44,344 nt of DNA from a virus: the IMG/VR virus record IMGVR_UViG_3300042558_002580, positions 1 through 44,344 of that record. One strand, 5' to 3'. Within the stretch, counting starts at the first letter, position 1; every line of letters starts with the position of its first letter. The notes under the pieces were generated by a model. The model was not told where the DNA came from. It did no database searches and saw only the letters and a list, made by a program, of their open reading frames with translations. A program made the position numbers and the translations under genes. Of the stretch, positions 25,192 through 33,751 are shown in pieces.

Positions 25192-25392
25192 CTTAATTAT
25201 ATAAATAGAAAAGGTAAAGGATCTGGAGAAAATAATGCAATGTCTCGTGAAGAATGCCGAAATAAGGTTAGAGATAGTAAAATTGGTTTACGAAAATTAA
25301 TTCATCCAGAATATGGTAATAAATTAGCTCGTCCAAATTCTGATAAATGGAGTAATTTAATATCTCAAGGATATATACCACTCAATAGTTAG
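25192..25392 (+). pseudogene. Homing endonuclease remnant between gp13 and gp14
   Basis: An in-frame stretch without an N-terminal domain. It opens after the stop at 25189-25191 and ends at 25390-25392. The first usable ATG is at 25240 and would give 50 residues. The translation has the pattern NRKGKGSGENNAMSREECRN followed by KVRDSKIGLRKLIHPEYGNK and PNSDKWSNLISQGYIP. This resembles the C-terminal DNA-binding part (NUMOD-like SKIGxxKL motif and the PNSDKW..LI..GYIP end) of phage GIY-YIG/HNH homing endonucleases. No catalytic domain remains. It explains the 240-nt spacer between two neck genes that usually lie close together. Confidence 0.6.
25200..25207 (+). promoter_or_regulatory. T4-type late promoter TATAAATA in front of the endonuclease remnant
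   Basis: Perfect octamer with no ATG close downstream. Both intact homing endonuclease genes in this window carry the same octamer 4-5 nt before their start, so this copy may be a leftover of the decayed element. Confidence 0.55.
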
Positions 25393-25403
25393 ATTAAGTT
25401 TCC

Positions 25404-25411
25404 TATAAATA
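25404..25411 (+). promoter_or_regulatory. T4-type late promoter TATAAATA
   Basis: Perfect octamer ending 6 nt before the gp14 ATG. Confidence 0.8.
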
Positions 25412-25417
25412 CATATT

Positions 25418-26347
25418 ATGCCTCGTAGTGTATATTTTAGCCAACGTTACAGACCTGAGCAAAATCTTCTTGAAGATTTGCTTATCGAGTCTATGAAAAT
25501 TATGGGGCATGACGTCTTTTATATTCCACGTAAGATTGTAAAGCAAGACTTTATCCTAAACGAAGACGTTATATCAAGCTTTGACACATCATTTCTTATT
25601 GAAATGTTTGTTGAAAGTGTTGATGGCTTTGAAGGTGACGGTGACCTTATGACAAAATTTGGTCTTGAAACACGAGATCAATTGACACTTGTGTGCAGTC
25701 GTCGTCGATGGAACTCACTTATAGGTCGTCATGGTTATACAAATGACAGCGTTCGGCCGCGTGAAGGTGATCTCATCTATGTACCATTCAGTGGCGGACT
25801 CTTCGAAATCAAATTTGTTGAAGACAAGAGTCCATTTTTCCAACTTGGAGGCAGTGGCGATACAAAGGGGACTATACCTACATTTAAACTTACATGTGAA
25901 CTCTTCGAATACAGCGGTCAAGAGATTGATACTGGAATAGCAGAGGTTGACTTGATACAAGTCGGTCATACTCAAGGCTCACGCGCCCTACTTGACTTTG
26001 ATGGAGGAGATGTACACGATCTTGGTGAAACTCTAACAATTGAGTTGCCATCAGGAATCCTTGGAGAAGCAGAGTTATTGCAATATGAACATACCACAAA
26101 TGGTAGCATTGCAACATTTGGTACCTTAACATTTAATGATGGAGAGTTTCATACATTGACAGTTGGCACTGAGTTAACAGGTCAAACTTCTGGCACCACA
26201 TCAACGGTAACTTCTGTAATTGATTTAAACGATGGAGATGCAGCACTATTTGTTAATGATGATCTCACTCAAAATAGTTCTTTTGATATTATAGGAAATG
26301 ACTATATTGACTTTAGTGAAAGTAACCCGTTTGGAGACCCGTCATAA
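25418..26347 (+). CDS. gp14: Neck protein gp14
   Basis: 309 residues. The start YFSQRYRPEQNLLEDLLIES followed by KIMGHDVFYIPRK is characteristic of the gp14 head-closure/neck family, as are LTLVCSRRRWN and the later FEIKFVEDKSPFFQLG. gp14 sits on gp13 and seals the neck where the tail attaches. It is longer than T4 gp14 (256). The extra C-terminal part (about residues 195-309) is acidic and beta-rich (TLTFNDGEFHTLTVGTELTG). It is transcribed from its own late promoter and followed 3 nt later by gp15. Confidence 0.9.
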   Translation: MPRSVYFSQRYRPEQNLLEDLLIESMKIMGHDVFYIPRKIVKQDFILNEDVISSFDTSFLIEMFVESVDGFEGDGDLMTKFGLETRDQLTLVCSRRRWNSLIGRHGYTNDSVRPREGDLIYVPFSGGLFEIKFVEDKSPFFQLGGSGDTKGTIPTFKLTCELFEYSGQEIDTGIAEVDLIQVGHTQGSRALLDFDGGDVHDLGETLTIELPSGILGEAELLQYEHTTNGSIATFGTLTFNDGEFHTLTVGTELTGQTSGTTSTVTSVIDLNDGDAALFVNDDLTQNSSFDIIGNDYIDFSESNPFGDPS

Positions 26348-26350
26348 GCC

Positions 26351-27127
26351 ATGTTAAATTCATCATACTATTATAATGGAAATCTTAAAAAGATTGTAGC
26401 AGTGTTTGGCACAATCTTTAATGATGTTTCTATTGCGAAAAAAGTAAATGGCAAGATGACTGGCATTCAACGAGTGCCTATATCATATGGCCCACACCAA
26501 AAGTTTTTGGCGCGACTGTCAAGCCAACAAAATGAAGAGTTTGGAGACGTAGCAATCAAACTACCTCGTATGAGTTTTGAGATTACTTCAATAGCCTATG
26601 ATTCAACAAGTAAACTAAATAAACTTAATAGCAAATTATATTTGGTTGAAGGTGACTCTGATACAAAGACCAAAATATATCAAGGCATTCCATATAAAGT
26701 CAGTATTCAATTGAGTATACTTGCGCATCATCAGGATGACGCACTCCAGGTGTTTGAACAGATTGTTCCGTACTTTACTCCAGACTATACGGTTGCAGTA
26801 AAAGATCTTGAGGGTCCTGGCAGCATTACTGATGTGCCTATACTGTTAACAAGCACAAACATGCAAGATGACTATGAAGGTGACTTTGGAAACAGTCGTC
26901 GTACAATCATCTACACATTGGATTTTGACATTAAATTTAAGTTTATGGGCATACAGTCTGGCCCAGCAAAAATTATTAAAGTTGTTGATGTTGACCTCTA
27001 TGACACGCCTATAACACCAGACGCATTACCAGTTGATGGTGTGCGTGTTGAACTAGGCAATCCAGAGACTGACACTCCAGAAAACTATACAGTAGTTACA
27101 ACCTACGGATTTGATGAGGACCCATAA
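26351..27127 (+). CDS. gp15: Tail terminator / proximal sheath stabilisation protein gp15
   Basis: 258 residues, close to T4 gp15 (272). The N-terminus (YYNGNLKKIVAVFGTIFNDV, then GIQRVPISYGPHQKFLARL) and a central FEITSIAYDSTSKLNKLN block are diagnostic. gp15 forms a hexameric ring that caps the sheath and tube and docks the tail to the neck. A YTLDFDIKFKFMG strand lies towards the C-terminus. It starts 3 nt after gp14 and ends 2 nt before gp16, the conserved 13-14-15-16-17 order. Confidence 0.92.
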   Translation: MLNSSYYYNGNLKKIVAVFGTIFNDVSIAKKVNGKMTGIQRVPISYGPHQKFLARLSSQQNEEFGDVAIKLPRMSFEITSIAYDSTSKLNKLNSKLYLVEGDSDTKTKIYQGIPYKVSIQLSILAHHQDDALQVFEQIVPYFTPDYTVAVKDLEGPGSITDVPILLTSTNMQDDYEGDFGNSRRTIIYTLDFDIKFKFMGIQSGPAKIIKVVDVDLYDTPITPDALPVDGVRVELGNPETDTPENYTVVTTYGFDEDP

Positions 27128-27129
27128 TT

Positions 27130-27579
27130 ATGAAAAAAGACAAAGATACCATACTGGCATCTCTTGAAAAAAACGTCTTACCGGTAAAACATGAAATTGC
27201 AGTCTCAACTGGATCTCCAGTCGGGCCATCACACGATGAAATTGTATTGCATGCCGAAGAAGATTATAAATTTGCACGAGAGCGTATTAAAAAACTTATT
27301 GATACGAGTGACGAGGCTATAAGCACAATGCATGCTCTTGCAAGTGACGCTGAGCATCCTCGTGCATTTGAAGTGCTTGCTGGCATGATAAAAACTGCAG
27401 CTGATATAAATGGACAACTGCTAGGATTACAAAAAGAGCGTAAAAAAATTATACAGGTTGAAGATAAGCGTGGACAACCTGCTGCTCAAAGTACTACAAA
27501 TAATGCTATATTTGTTGGTACCACTACAGAACTACAAAAATTATTAAAAGGCTCACATGATGAAACACTTGATGTATAA
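27130..27579 (+). CDS. gp16: Terminase small subunit gp16
   Basis: 149 residues (T4 gp16 is 164). The centre is strongly helical (HAEEDYKFARERIKKLIDTS, then HPRAFEVLAGMIKTAADING), the coiled-coil region that forms the ring in the T4 family. It ends with a flexible tail and TTTELQKLLK. gp16 recognises concatemeric DNA and stimulates the ATPase and nuclease of gp17. The last base of its stop is shared with the first base of the gp17 ATG, so the two subunits are translationally coupled. Confidence 0.9.
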   Translation: MKKDKDTILASLEKNVLPVKHEIAVSTGSPVGPSHDEIVLHAEEDYKFARERIKKLIDTSDEAISTMHALASDAEHPRAFEVLAGMIKTAADINGQLLGLQKERKKIIQVEDKRGQPAAQSTTNNAIFVGTTTELQKLLKGSHDETLDV

Positions 27580-29177
27580 TGACTGCACCAGACTCTTATA
27601 ACGGAAATCCATACATAAAGAGAGATGGAGTACAACAACATTTTACTGCTCATGAAATAAGTGAGTATAAAAAATGTATGTCAAGTGTATCATATTTTGC
27701 TGAGCATTATGTAAAGGTAATTAATCTTGACCGCGGACTTGTAAACTTTAAGTTGCGTGGTTATCAAGAAAAAATGGTAGAACATTTTTCTGATAATCGG
27801 TTTTGTATTGTATTGGCGTGTCGTCAGAGTGGTAAGTCTGTGACAAGTGTTGCCTGGTTGTTACACTATGCAATATTCAATCCTGACAAAAAAATTGGCA
27901 TACTTGCAAACAAAGGAGCGACTGCTCGTGAAATGCTGTCTCGAATAACACTGATGCTAGAAAATTTACCATTTTTCCTGCAACCAGGGTGTAAAATATT
28001 AAATAAGGGAAACATAAAATTTAGCAACAACTCTGAAATTATTGCGGCGGCAACAAGTGGTTCAAGTATTCGGGGACTTTCAATGAATGTGATCTTCCTT
28101 GATGAATTTGCATTTGTTCATGGTGCAAACGAATTTTACACCAGTACCTATCCTGTTATTTCATCTGGTAAGGACACAAAGGTTATAATTACAAGCACGC
28201 CTAATGGAATAGGCAATATGTTCTATAAACTATGGGAAGGTGCAATACAGAGTGCAAATGAATTTAAGCCGTTTACAATTAAGTGGAATGATGTGCCTGG
28301 ACGCGATGAAGAATGGAAACGTCAGACCATAGCAAACAGCAGTGAACTTCAATTTCGTCAGGAATTCTCATGTGATTTTATTGGCAGTTCGCAAACATTA
28401 ATAGGCTCTGATGTGTTGTTGGGTCTACAAGCTCGAACTCCATTAAAGACGCAATATGACATACACTATTATGCTGAACCTGTCGAAGGTCATGACTATA
28501 TAATAACTGCAGACGTCAGTAAAGGACGAGGCCAAGACTATAGCACATTTACTGTATTTGATATATCAGGTGTTGATGGTGTTTTTAAACAGGTTTGTAC
28601 CTATAGAGACAATCTCGTGTCTCCGCTTATGTTTCCAGAGTTTATTGTTCGTGCTGCAAAAACATATAATGATGCACTTGTAATAGTTGAAAACAATGAT
28701 GCGGGACAAGTTGTATGTAATGCAATCTATTATGACTATGAATATGACAATACTTTTGTGCAAAGCTCAGTAAAGAGCAGCGGGATTGGTGTGACTATGA
28801 CAAAACGTGTAAAACGTATTGGTTGTAGCAACTTGAAAGACTTACTTGAAAGTGGCAAACTTCAACTTTGTGATGCTGACACGATAGTTGAACTTAGCGG
28901 TTTTGAACCAAAGGGAGACAGTTATGCTGCTCGCGGAAACACTCATGATGATATGGTTATGAATCTTGTGCTATTTGCATGGTTTGTAAGTACAGATGCG
29001 TTTGGTGGACTGAGTAATATTGAGTTAAAATCATTGCTTTATAGCGAAAAGATACGAGAAATGGAAGAAGACTTGCCCCCATTTGGTATATTTGATACTC
29101 CGCAAACATCACAAACTCCAAGCATGATTGACTATGAACGTCAAATATCATCACTTCAGGAGTGGAATGCGCTGTAA
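27579..29177 (+). CDS. gp17: Terminase large subunit gp17 (packaging ATPase/nuclease)
   Basis: 532 residues. ATPase domain: Walker A CRQSGKS at residues 81-87, Walker B VIFLDE at 171-176 with catalytic Glu176, and a TSTPNG coupling motif (motif III). RNase H-like nuclease domain: ITADVSKGRGQDYSTF near residue 305 with the first catalytic Asp, a VIVENNDAGQVV strand, and THDDMVMNLVLFAWF with the last acidic pair. All elements expected for a headful-packaging motor and cleaving nuclease are present. It is shorter than T4 gp17 (610), mainly at the ends. It acts at the portal (gp20). Confidence 0.97.
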   Translation: MTAPDSYNGNPYIKRDGVQQHFTAHEISEYKKCMSSVSYFAEHYVKVINLDRGLVNFKLRGYQEKMVEHFSDNRFCIVLACRQSGKSVTSVAWLLHYAIFNPDKKIGILANKGATAREMLSRITLMLENLPFFLQPGCKILNKGNIKFSNNSEIIAAATSGSSIRGLSMNVIFLDEFAFVHGANEFYTSTYPVISSGKDTKVIITSTPNGIGNMFYKLWEGAIQSANEFKPFTIKWNDVPGRDEEWKRQTIANSSELQFRQEFSCDFIGSSQTLIGSDVLLGLQARTPLKTQYDIHYYAEPVEGHDYIITADVSKGRGQDYSTFTVFDISGVDGVFKQVCTYRDNLVSPLMFPEFIVRAAKTYNDALVIVENNDAGQVVCNAIYYDYEYDNTFVQSSVKSSGIGVTMTKRVKRIGCSNLKDLLESGKLQLCDADTIVELSGFEPKGDSYAARGNTHDDMVMNLVLFAWFVSTDAFGGLSNIELKSLLYSEKIREMEEDLPPFGIFDTPQTSQTPSMIDYERQISSLQEWNAL

Positions 29178-29188
29178 AAGTGACTTTT

Positions 29189-29196
29189 TATAAATA
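29189..29196 (+). promoter_or_regulatory. T4-type late promoter TATAAATA
   Basis: Perfect octamer 71 nt before the gp18 ATG. This is the longest promoter-linked leader in the window, and the leader ends in an A-rich stretch with GAAGAAAG. Confidence 0.7.
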
Positions 29197-29267
29197 TCGA
29201 TAGATTGAAATTTTCTTATTATGATCTCTTAAAACTTATAATTAACAACTGAAGAAAGAAAAAATAT

Positions 29268-31376
29268 ATGGCAACCTTACAAAGCGTAGGTGTACAAGTT
29301 ACAGAAACCGACTTGACACCAGTAACACAACCGGTATCGGCATCAATTGGAGCATATGTTGGACATTTTAATTGGGGTCCAGTAGATGAGCTTACAAATG
29401 TTGGTTCTGAAACAGAATTAGGAAAAATATTTGGCACACCAAGTAAAAGTAATGATGTTAATGCAGCATCATTCTTAACAGCTGAAAGTTTCCTTAAATA
29501 TGGCAACTCATTGAGAGTAATTCGTACTATTGATAATAATTCAACTGGCGCAAAAAATGCCGCAGGTTTTGTCGACACATCTGGAGATATAAATGAATTT
29601 GCCACATTAATTAAAAACAAAACAGCCTTTGATAATTTATCAACAGATGAATTACAAGCTCCATTGTACTCACGCTACCCTGGTGAACTTGGTAATTCAT
29701 TAAGTGTACAAATTTTTCATAAAGATAATAGAAGTACTACATCAACTGAATCTAAAAAATTCTTCTCAGTTTTAGCTGATACAACACTTTGGGCATCCGA
29801 CGTAGCTGAAACCGAATTAGTTGAAGACGAAATTCATATTGCAGTTTATGACGAAAAAGGATTAATTACTGGAACAAAGGGGACAGTACTTGAAACCTGG
29901 CAAGGTCTTTCATTGCATCCAGACGCTCGTAATACAAATGGTTCTAATAACTACTGGGCCGATGTAATCAACAGTGGTTCAGAATTTATCTATGCATCCC
30001 AGAGAAATGGTACAACACAACAAGTCCAAGCCTCAGTTGAAATTGGTACAGGTAACTCTAAACTTAAATTTACCGCAAATCCAATTTCATTTCCAGGTGT
30101 GGCCGGAAACGCTTGCAGGGTTCGTGCCGTAAATCCCGGAACTCCGAATGCCAACCTTTCTATTTCACAGGTTGGTAGTGACCTCACGATCAATCTTGCG
30201 ACTAACTCAAGCAGTGCCGTGATTAGCACAGCAACGCAAATCAAAAATTTTATCACAGACTCGTTATTGCCCCAAATCTTATGCGATTTGGGAACTGGGT
30301 CTAACGGGACTGGGGTGTATGCTGCTCACAACTACATACAATTAACAGGGGGAGTGAATGGCTTCACTGGGTTAACCATTGCAACATTAACAACTGATAC
30401 AACGACAGAAGTATCATCGTATTCTTTGGTTGGATCCGGACTTTATTACTTTGTTGATGGTGCTAATGGAACAAGAGACATTGATAATGTAGTTAATTCT
30501 TTAAGCATGCTAGAAGACACTGATAATATTGATGTTAATTTGATATTTGCTGAAGCATTTATTGGTAATAATGCAAATGAAATTAATGCTGCATTAATTT
30601 CTGTTGTTGAGAATCGCAAAGATTCTATTGCATTTTTATCAGCTCCACTTGACTTATACACACTATCAACAGATAGTGCAAAGAAAACTGCACTTAAAAC
30701 TGCAAAGGACTCATTTTCATCTACACCTAATACAGTTTTAAGTTACACAGTATTTGACAGTACTCCTGTATATGTGTACAATAAGTATGCTGATCGTTAT
30801 GAGTGGATTCCAGCATGTGGTCATATGGCAGGTCTCTGTGCATACACTGATGAAATCTCTGATCCATGGTTCTCACCAGCAGGATTTAATCGTGGTCAAT
30901 TGCGTGGAGTCACTAAGTTGGCATACAATCCAAAAAGTATTGATCGTGATGATTTATACAACTCTAACATCAATCCAATTGTGAACGTTACTGGCCAAGG
31001 GATTATTCTCTATGGAGACAAAACCGGCCAAACGCGTCCAAGTGCATTTGATCGTATAAACGTGCGTCGTCTTTTCATCACAATACAACGTGTGTGTGCA
31101 CAAGCTGCTAAATTCCAGTTGTTTGAATTAAACGATGAATTTACTCGTAATGCATTTATCAATACGATTGATCCATACTTACGAGACGTTCAAGGACGTC
31201 GTGGTATTACTGACTATAAGGTTGTATGTGATGAAACAAATAATACACCACAAGTAATTGATACCAATCGTTTCGTGGCTGACATCTATATCAAACCTGC
31301 TCGTTCGATTAATTATATTTCACTTAATTTTATTGCAACACGCACCGGTATATCATTCACTGAAATTGGAGCATAA
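29268..31376 (+). CDS. gp18: Contractile tail sheath protein gp18, with an inserted domain
   Basis: 702 residues (T4 gp18 is 659). The N-terminus (GVQVTETDLTPVTQPVSASI, then AYVGHFNWGP) and the C-terminal core (GRRGITDYKVVCDETNNTP, then NRFVADIYIKPARSINYISL) are diagnostic. The C-terminal core packs around the tube and drives contraction. Residues about 263-365 are an inserted beta domain (GVAGNACRVRAVNPGTPNAN, SDLTINLATNSS, then LTGGVNGF) of a type found in diverse phage structural proteins. Its DNA is much GC-richer: 29 of 60 bases at 30121-30180 against 13 of 60 at 29701-29760. It probably projects from the sheath surface. It is transcribed from the late promoter at 29189. Confidence 0.95.
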   Translation: MATLQSVGVQVTETDLTPVTQPVSASIGAYVGHFNWGPVDELTNVGSETELGKIFGTPSKSNDVNAASFLTAESFLKYGNSLRVIRTIDNNSTGAKNAAGFVDTSGDINEFATLIKNKTAFDNLSTDELQAPLYSRYPGELGNSLSVQIFHKDNRSTTSTESKKFFSVLADTTLWASDVAETELVEDEIHIAVYDEKGLITGTKGTVLETWQGLSLHPDARNTNGSNNYWADVINSGSEFIYASQRNGTTQQVQASVEIGTGNSKLKFTANPISFPGVAGNACRVRAVNPGTPNANLSISQVGSDLTINLATNSSSAVISTATQIKNFITDSLLPQILCDLGTGSNGTGVYAAHNYIQLTGGVNGFTGLTIATLTTDTTTEVSSYSLVGSGLYYFVDGANGTRDIDNVVNSLSMLEDTDNIDVNLIFAEAFIGNNANEINAALISVVENRKDSIAFLSAPLDLYTLSTDSAKKTALKTAKDSFSSTPNTVLSYTVFDSTPVYVYNKYADRYEWIPACGHMAGLCAYTDEISDPWFSPAGFNRGQLRGVTKLAYNPKSIDRDDLYNSNINPIVNVTGQGIILYGDKTGQTRPSAFDRINVRRLFITIQRVCAQAAKFQLFELNDEFTRNAFINTIDPYLRDVQGRRGITDYKVVCDETNNTPQVIDTNRFVADIYIKPARSINYISLNFIATRTGISFTEIGA

Positions 31377-31383
31377 TAAAACG

Positions 31384-31391
31384 TATAAATA
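31384..31391 (+). promoter_or_regulatory. T4-type late promoter TATAAATA
   Basis: Perfect octamer 21 nt before the gp19 ATG. The leader contains AGAAAAA. Confidence 0.75.
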
Positions 31392-31412
31392 CTAAATATA
31401 TAGAAAAATACA

Positions 31413-31952
31413 ATGAGTAATTTATCACAATTTAAAAATCAATTTTTAGGCGGAGCTCGTCCAAATCTATTTGAAGCAGAAATTTATTTTCCACGCAATG
31501 TTGCTGATGGCGCTATGGCAACATTAAAGTCACGTTTCTTAGTTAAGGCTGCACAACTTCCAAGTAGCGTCATTGCTCCTATTGAAGTACCATATCGTGG
31601 ACGCAAATTAAAAGTTGCTGGAGATCGTACATTTGAACCATGGACAATCACGGTAATTAATGACAGTAAAATGGAAATTCGCAATGCTTTTGAAAACTGG
31701 ATGAATTTGATTAATCGTCATGCTTCAAACACAAGTGCGTACACTGCTGCTCCACTTGATTACTATAAAGACCTACACATCAAACAATTAACGCGTGAAA
31801 ATGCAAACCCTACGAAAAAATATACATTCGTGGGCGCATTTCCAACAAATATAGGTGCAATTGAGCTTAATTACGAAACTAATGATACTGTAGAAGAATT
31901 TACAGTTGAATTAAACTATCAGTATTGGACTTCTAATAGTACTATTGGGTAA
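31413..31952 (+). CDS. gp19: Tail tube protein gp19
   Basis: 179 residues (T4 gp19 is 163). The start FKNQFLGGARPNLFEAEIYF, then VKAAQLPSSVIAPIEVPYRG and FEPWTITVINDSKMEIRNAF, and AFPTNIGAIELNYETND form the T4 tube family pattern. gp19 stacks as hexameric rings to make the channel for DNA delivery. The related 150-residue protein at 37404 shares the AFPTNIG block. It directly follows the sheath gene, as in T4. Confidence 0.95.
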   Translation: MSNLSQFKNQFLGGARPNLFEAEIYFPRNVADGAMATLKSRFLVKAAQLPSSVIAPIEVPYRGRKLKVAGDRTFEPWTITVINDSKMEIRNAFENWMNLINRHASNTSAYTAAPLDYYKDLHIKQLTRENANPTKKYTFVGAFPTNIGAIELNYETNDTVEEFTVELNYQYWTSNSTIG

Positions 31953-31965
31953 TTAGTTTTTGCAC

Positions 31966-31973
31966 TATAAATA
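31966..31973 (+). promoter_or_regulatory. T4-type late promoter TATAAATA
   Basis: Perfect octamer ending 6 nt before the gp20 ATG. Confidence 0.8.
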
Positions 31974-31979
31974 TATATT

Positions 31980-33524
31980 ATGAAGCTATTTGGCTATGAA
32001 ATATCCAAGGTAATCAATAAAAAAGATACCTCAGAACTTAATAAAGTACCGTCATTTTCTGCGCCAGTGGAAAATGACGGTACTTCTGTCATAACATCTT
32101 CGGCTACGGCCGGTTATTATGGACAGGTACTTGACATTGATGGTACTGCGCTGACAAACGAAAAGGATCTGATTTTAAAATGTCGTGCAGCAGCAACTCA
32201 ACCAGAGTGCGACTCTGCGATATCTGACATTATAAATGCATCTATTGTTTCTGACTCTGACGGCGCTCCAATCAATCTAGTACTTGATAAACTAGAGCAA
32301 CCAGAAAGTATAAAGAAAAAAATACTTGAAGAGTTTGACACAATAACAAGGTTGTTGTCGTTTAATTATAACGGTCAGGATATTTTTAGAAAGTGGTATA
32401 TTGACGGTAAGTTATATTACCACATGATGATTGACCCAAAAAAGCCAAAAGAAGGCATAAAGGAGTTGAGAGCAATTGATCCGCTAAAGATCAAAAAGGT
32501 TAAAGAAATAACAAATAAGATAGATAAGAATACTGGAGTAAAAACTTCAGATGTCACAGCAGAATATTTTTTGTATTCAGATGACTTTAATAGCAACAGT
32601 GGCTTTAAGATTGATCCAAACAGCATAGTTTATGCTCCGTCTGGATTGCTTGATGAAAGCAATAAGTTTGCGGTTTCATATCTACACAAGAGTGTAAAAT
32701 TGGTAAACCAGTTGCGTATGATGGAAGACGCCCTCGTAATCTATCGTATATCTCGTGCACCAGAACGTCGTATCTTCTATATCGATATTGGTAACTTGCC
32801 AAAGGGTAAGGCTGAAGAGTATGTTCAAGGCATTATGGCAAAGTATCGTAACAAACTTGTTTATGATGCAAATACTGGCGAGATTCGTGATGATCGCAAG
32901 AGTATGAGTATGCTTGAAGATTTTTGGTTGCCTCGTCGTGAAGGTGGTCGTGGTACAGAAATTACTACACTCCCGGGCGGAGACAATCTCAGCCAGATTG
33001 AAGACGTAATTTTCTTTCAAAAGAAACTATATCGTTCATTAAATGTGCCAGTTAATCGACTTGAGAGTGAAACTGGATTTAATATTGGTCGCGCAAGCGA
33101 GATATCACGTGAAGAGGTCAAGTTTCAAAAGTTCATCAACCGGTTACGTAAAAAGTTTTCAATGCTCTTTATTGAAGCACTGCGAGTGCAGTTGTTATTA
33201 AAAGGAGTGTGTACAGCAGACGACTGGGAAACCATACGCGAAGGCATTTCGGTTGACTATATTGAAGACAACTATTTTTCGGAATTAAAAGACTTTGAGA
33301 TTATGCGGGAACGTATAAACATGCTTGATACTATAAGTTCTCATATTGGCAAATACTATAGTGACAAGTGGGTGCGCAGCAATGTACTTAACCAGTCTGA
33401 AGCTGATATTGAGCGCATGAACACCGAGATCTCTGAAGAAAAACCTGAAGAAGAGCCAACAGATGCTGAAACGCCGCCTGAAGGTGAAGCGTCAGACGAT
33501 CAGTTTGGCGAAGTTGAAATGTGA
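31980..33524 (+). CDS. gp20: Portal protein gp20
   Basis: 514 residues, very near T4 gp20 (524). Diagnostic segments include KLYYHMMIDPKKPKEGIKEL, APERRIFYIDIGNLPKGKAE, DFWLPRREGGRGTEITTLPG, VNRLESETGFNIGRASEISR and the C-terminal acidic tail (EEKPEEEPTDAETPPEGEAS). The portal is the dodecameric ring at one capsid vertex; it starts head assembly, holds the terminase during packaging and then binds the neck. It is expressed from its own late promoter. Confidence 0.97.
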   Translation: MKLFGYEISKVINKKDTSELNKVPSFSAPVENDGTSVITSSATAGYYGQVLDIDGTALTNEKDLILKCRAAATQPECDSAISDIINASIVSDSDGAPINLVLDKLEQPESIKKKILEEFDTITRLLSFNYNGQDIFRKWYIDGKLYYHMMIDPKKPKEGIKELRAIDPLKIKKVKEITNKIDKNTGVKTSDVTAEYFLYSDDFNSNSGFKIDPNSIVYAPSGLLDESNKFAVSYLHKSVKLVNQLRMMEDALVIYRISRAPERRIFYIDIGNLPKGKAEEYVQGIMAKYRNKLVYDANTGEIRDDRKSMSMLEDFWLPRREGGRGTEITTLPGGDNLSQIEDVIFFQKKLYRSLNVPVNRLESETGFNIGRASEISREEVKFQKFINRLRKKFSMLFIEALRVQLLLKGVCTADDWETIREGISVDYIEDNYFSELKDFEIMRERINMLDTISSHIGKYYSDKWVRSNVLNQSEADIERMNTEISEEKPEEEPTDAETPPEGEASDDQFGEVEM

Positions 33525-33529
33525 AAATA

Positions 33530-33537
33530 TATAAATA
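33530..33537 (+). promoter_or_regulatory. T4-type late promoter TATAAATA
   Basis: Perfect octamer ending 8 nt before the ATG at 33546. Confidence 0.75.
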
Positions 33538-33545
33538 GTTAAAGT

Positions 33546-33716
33546 ATGGAAAAAACAAAAGAATTTATTGACAGCTTAATGAATGGTCAAAAAGAGACCT
33601 CAGATTCATTATTCTCTGGCATGATACGTGATAAAGTTCGTACAGTATTAGATATCAAAAAGGTTGAACTATCAGCAAACATCTACAATGCTCCGGCTGA
33701 AAAAGTTGAAGCATAA
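33546..33716 (+). CDS. gp67: Small prohead core protein (gp67-like)
   Basis: 56 residues between the portal and protease genes, where T4 has genes 67 and 68. The pattern FIDSLMNGQKETSDSLFSGM followed by IRDKVRTVLDIKKVELSANI resembles the first half of T4 gp67 and the short helical proteins seen at this place in marine T4-like phages. T4 gp67 has an added acidic tail that is missing here. The protein probably sits in the scaffold core and is digested by gp21. It has its own late promoter 8 nt upstream. Confidence 0.7.
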   Translation: MEKTKEFIDSLMNGQKETSDSLFSGMIRDKVRTVLDIKKVELSANIYNAPAEKVEA

Positions 33717-33727
33717 ATGTTAATTTT

Positions 33728-33735
33728 TATAAATA
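33728..33735 (+). promoter_or_regulatory. T4-type late promoter TATAAATA
   Basis: Perfect octamer 16 nt before the gp21 ATG. Confidence 0.75.
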
Positions 33736-33751
33736 AATACACAACAGTCTA

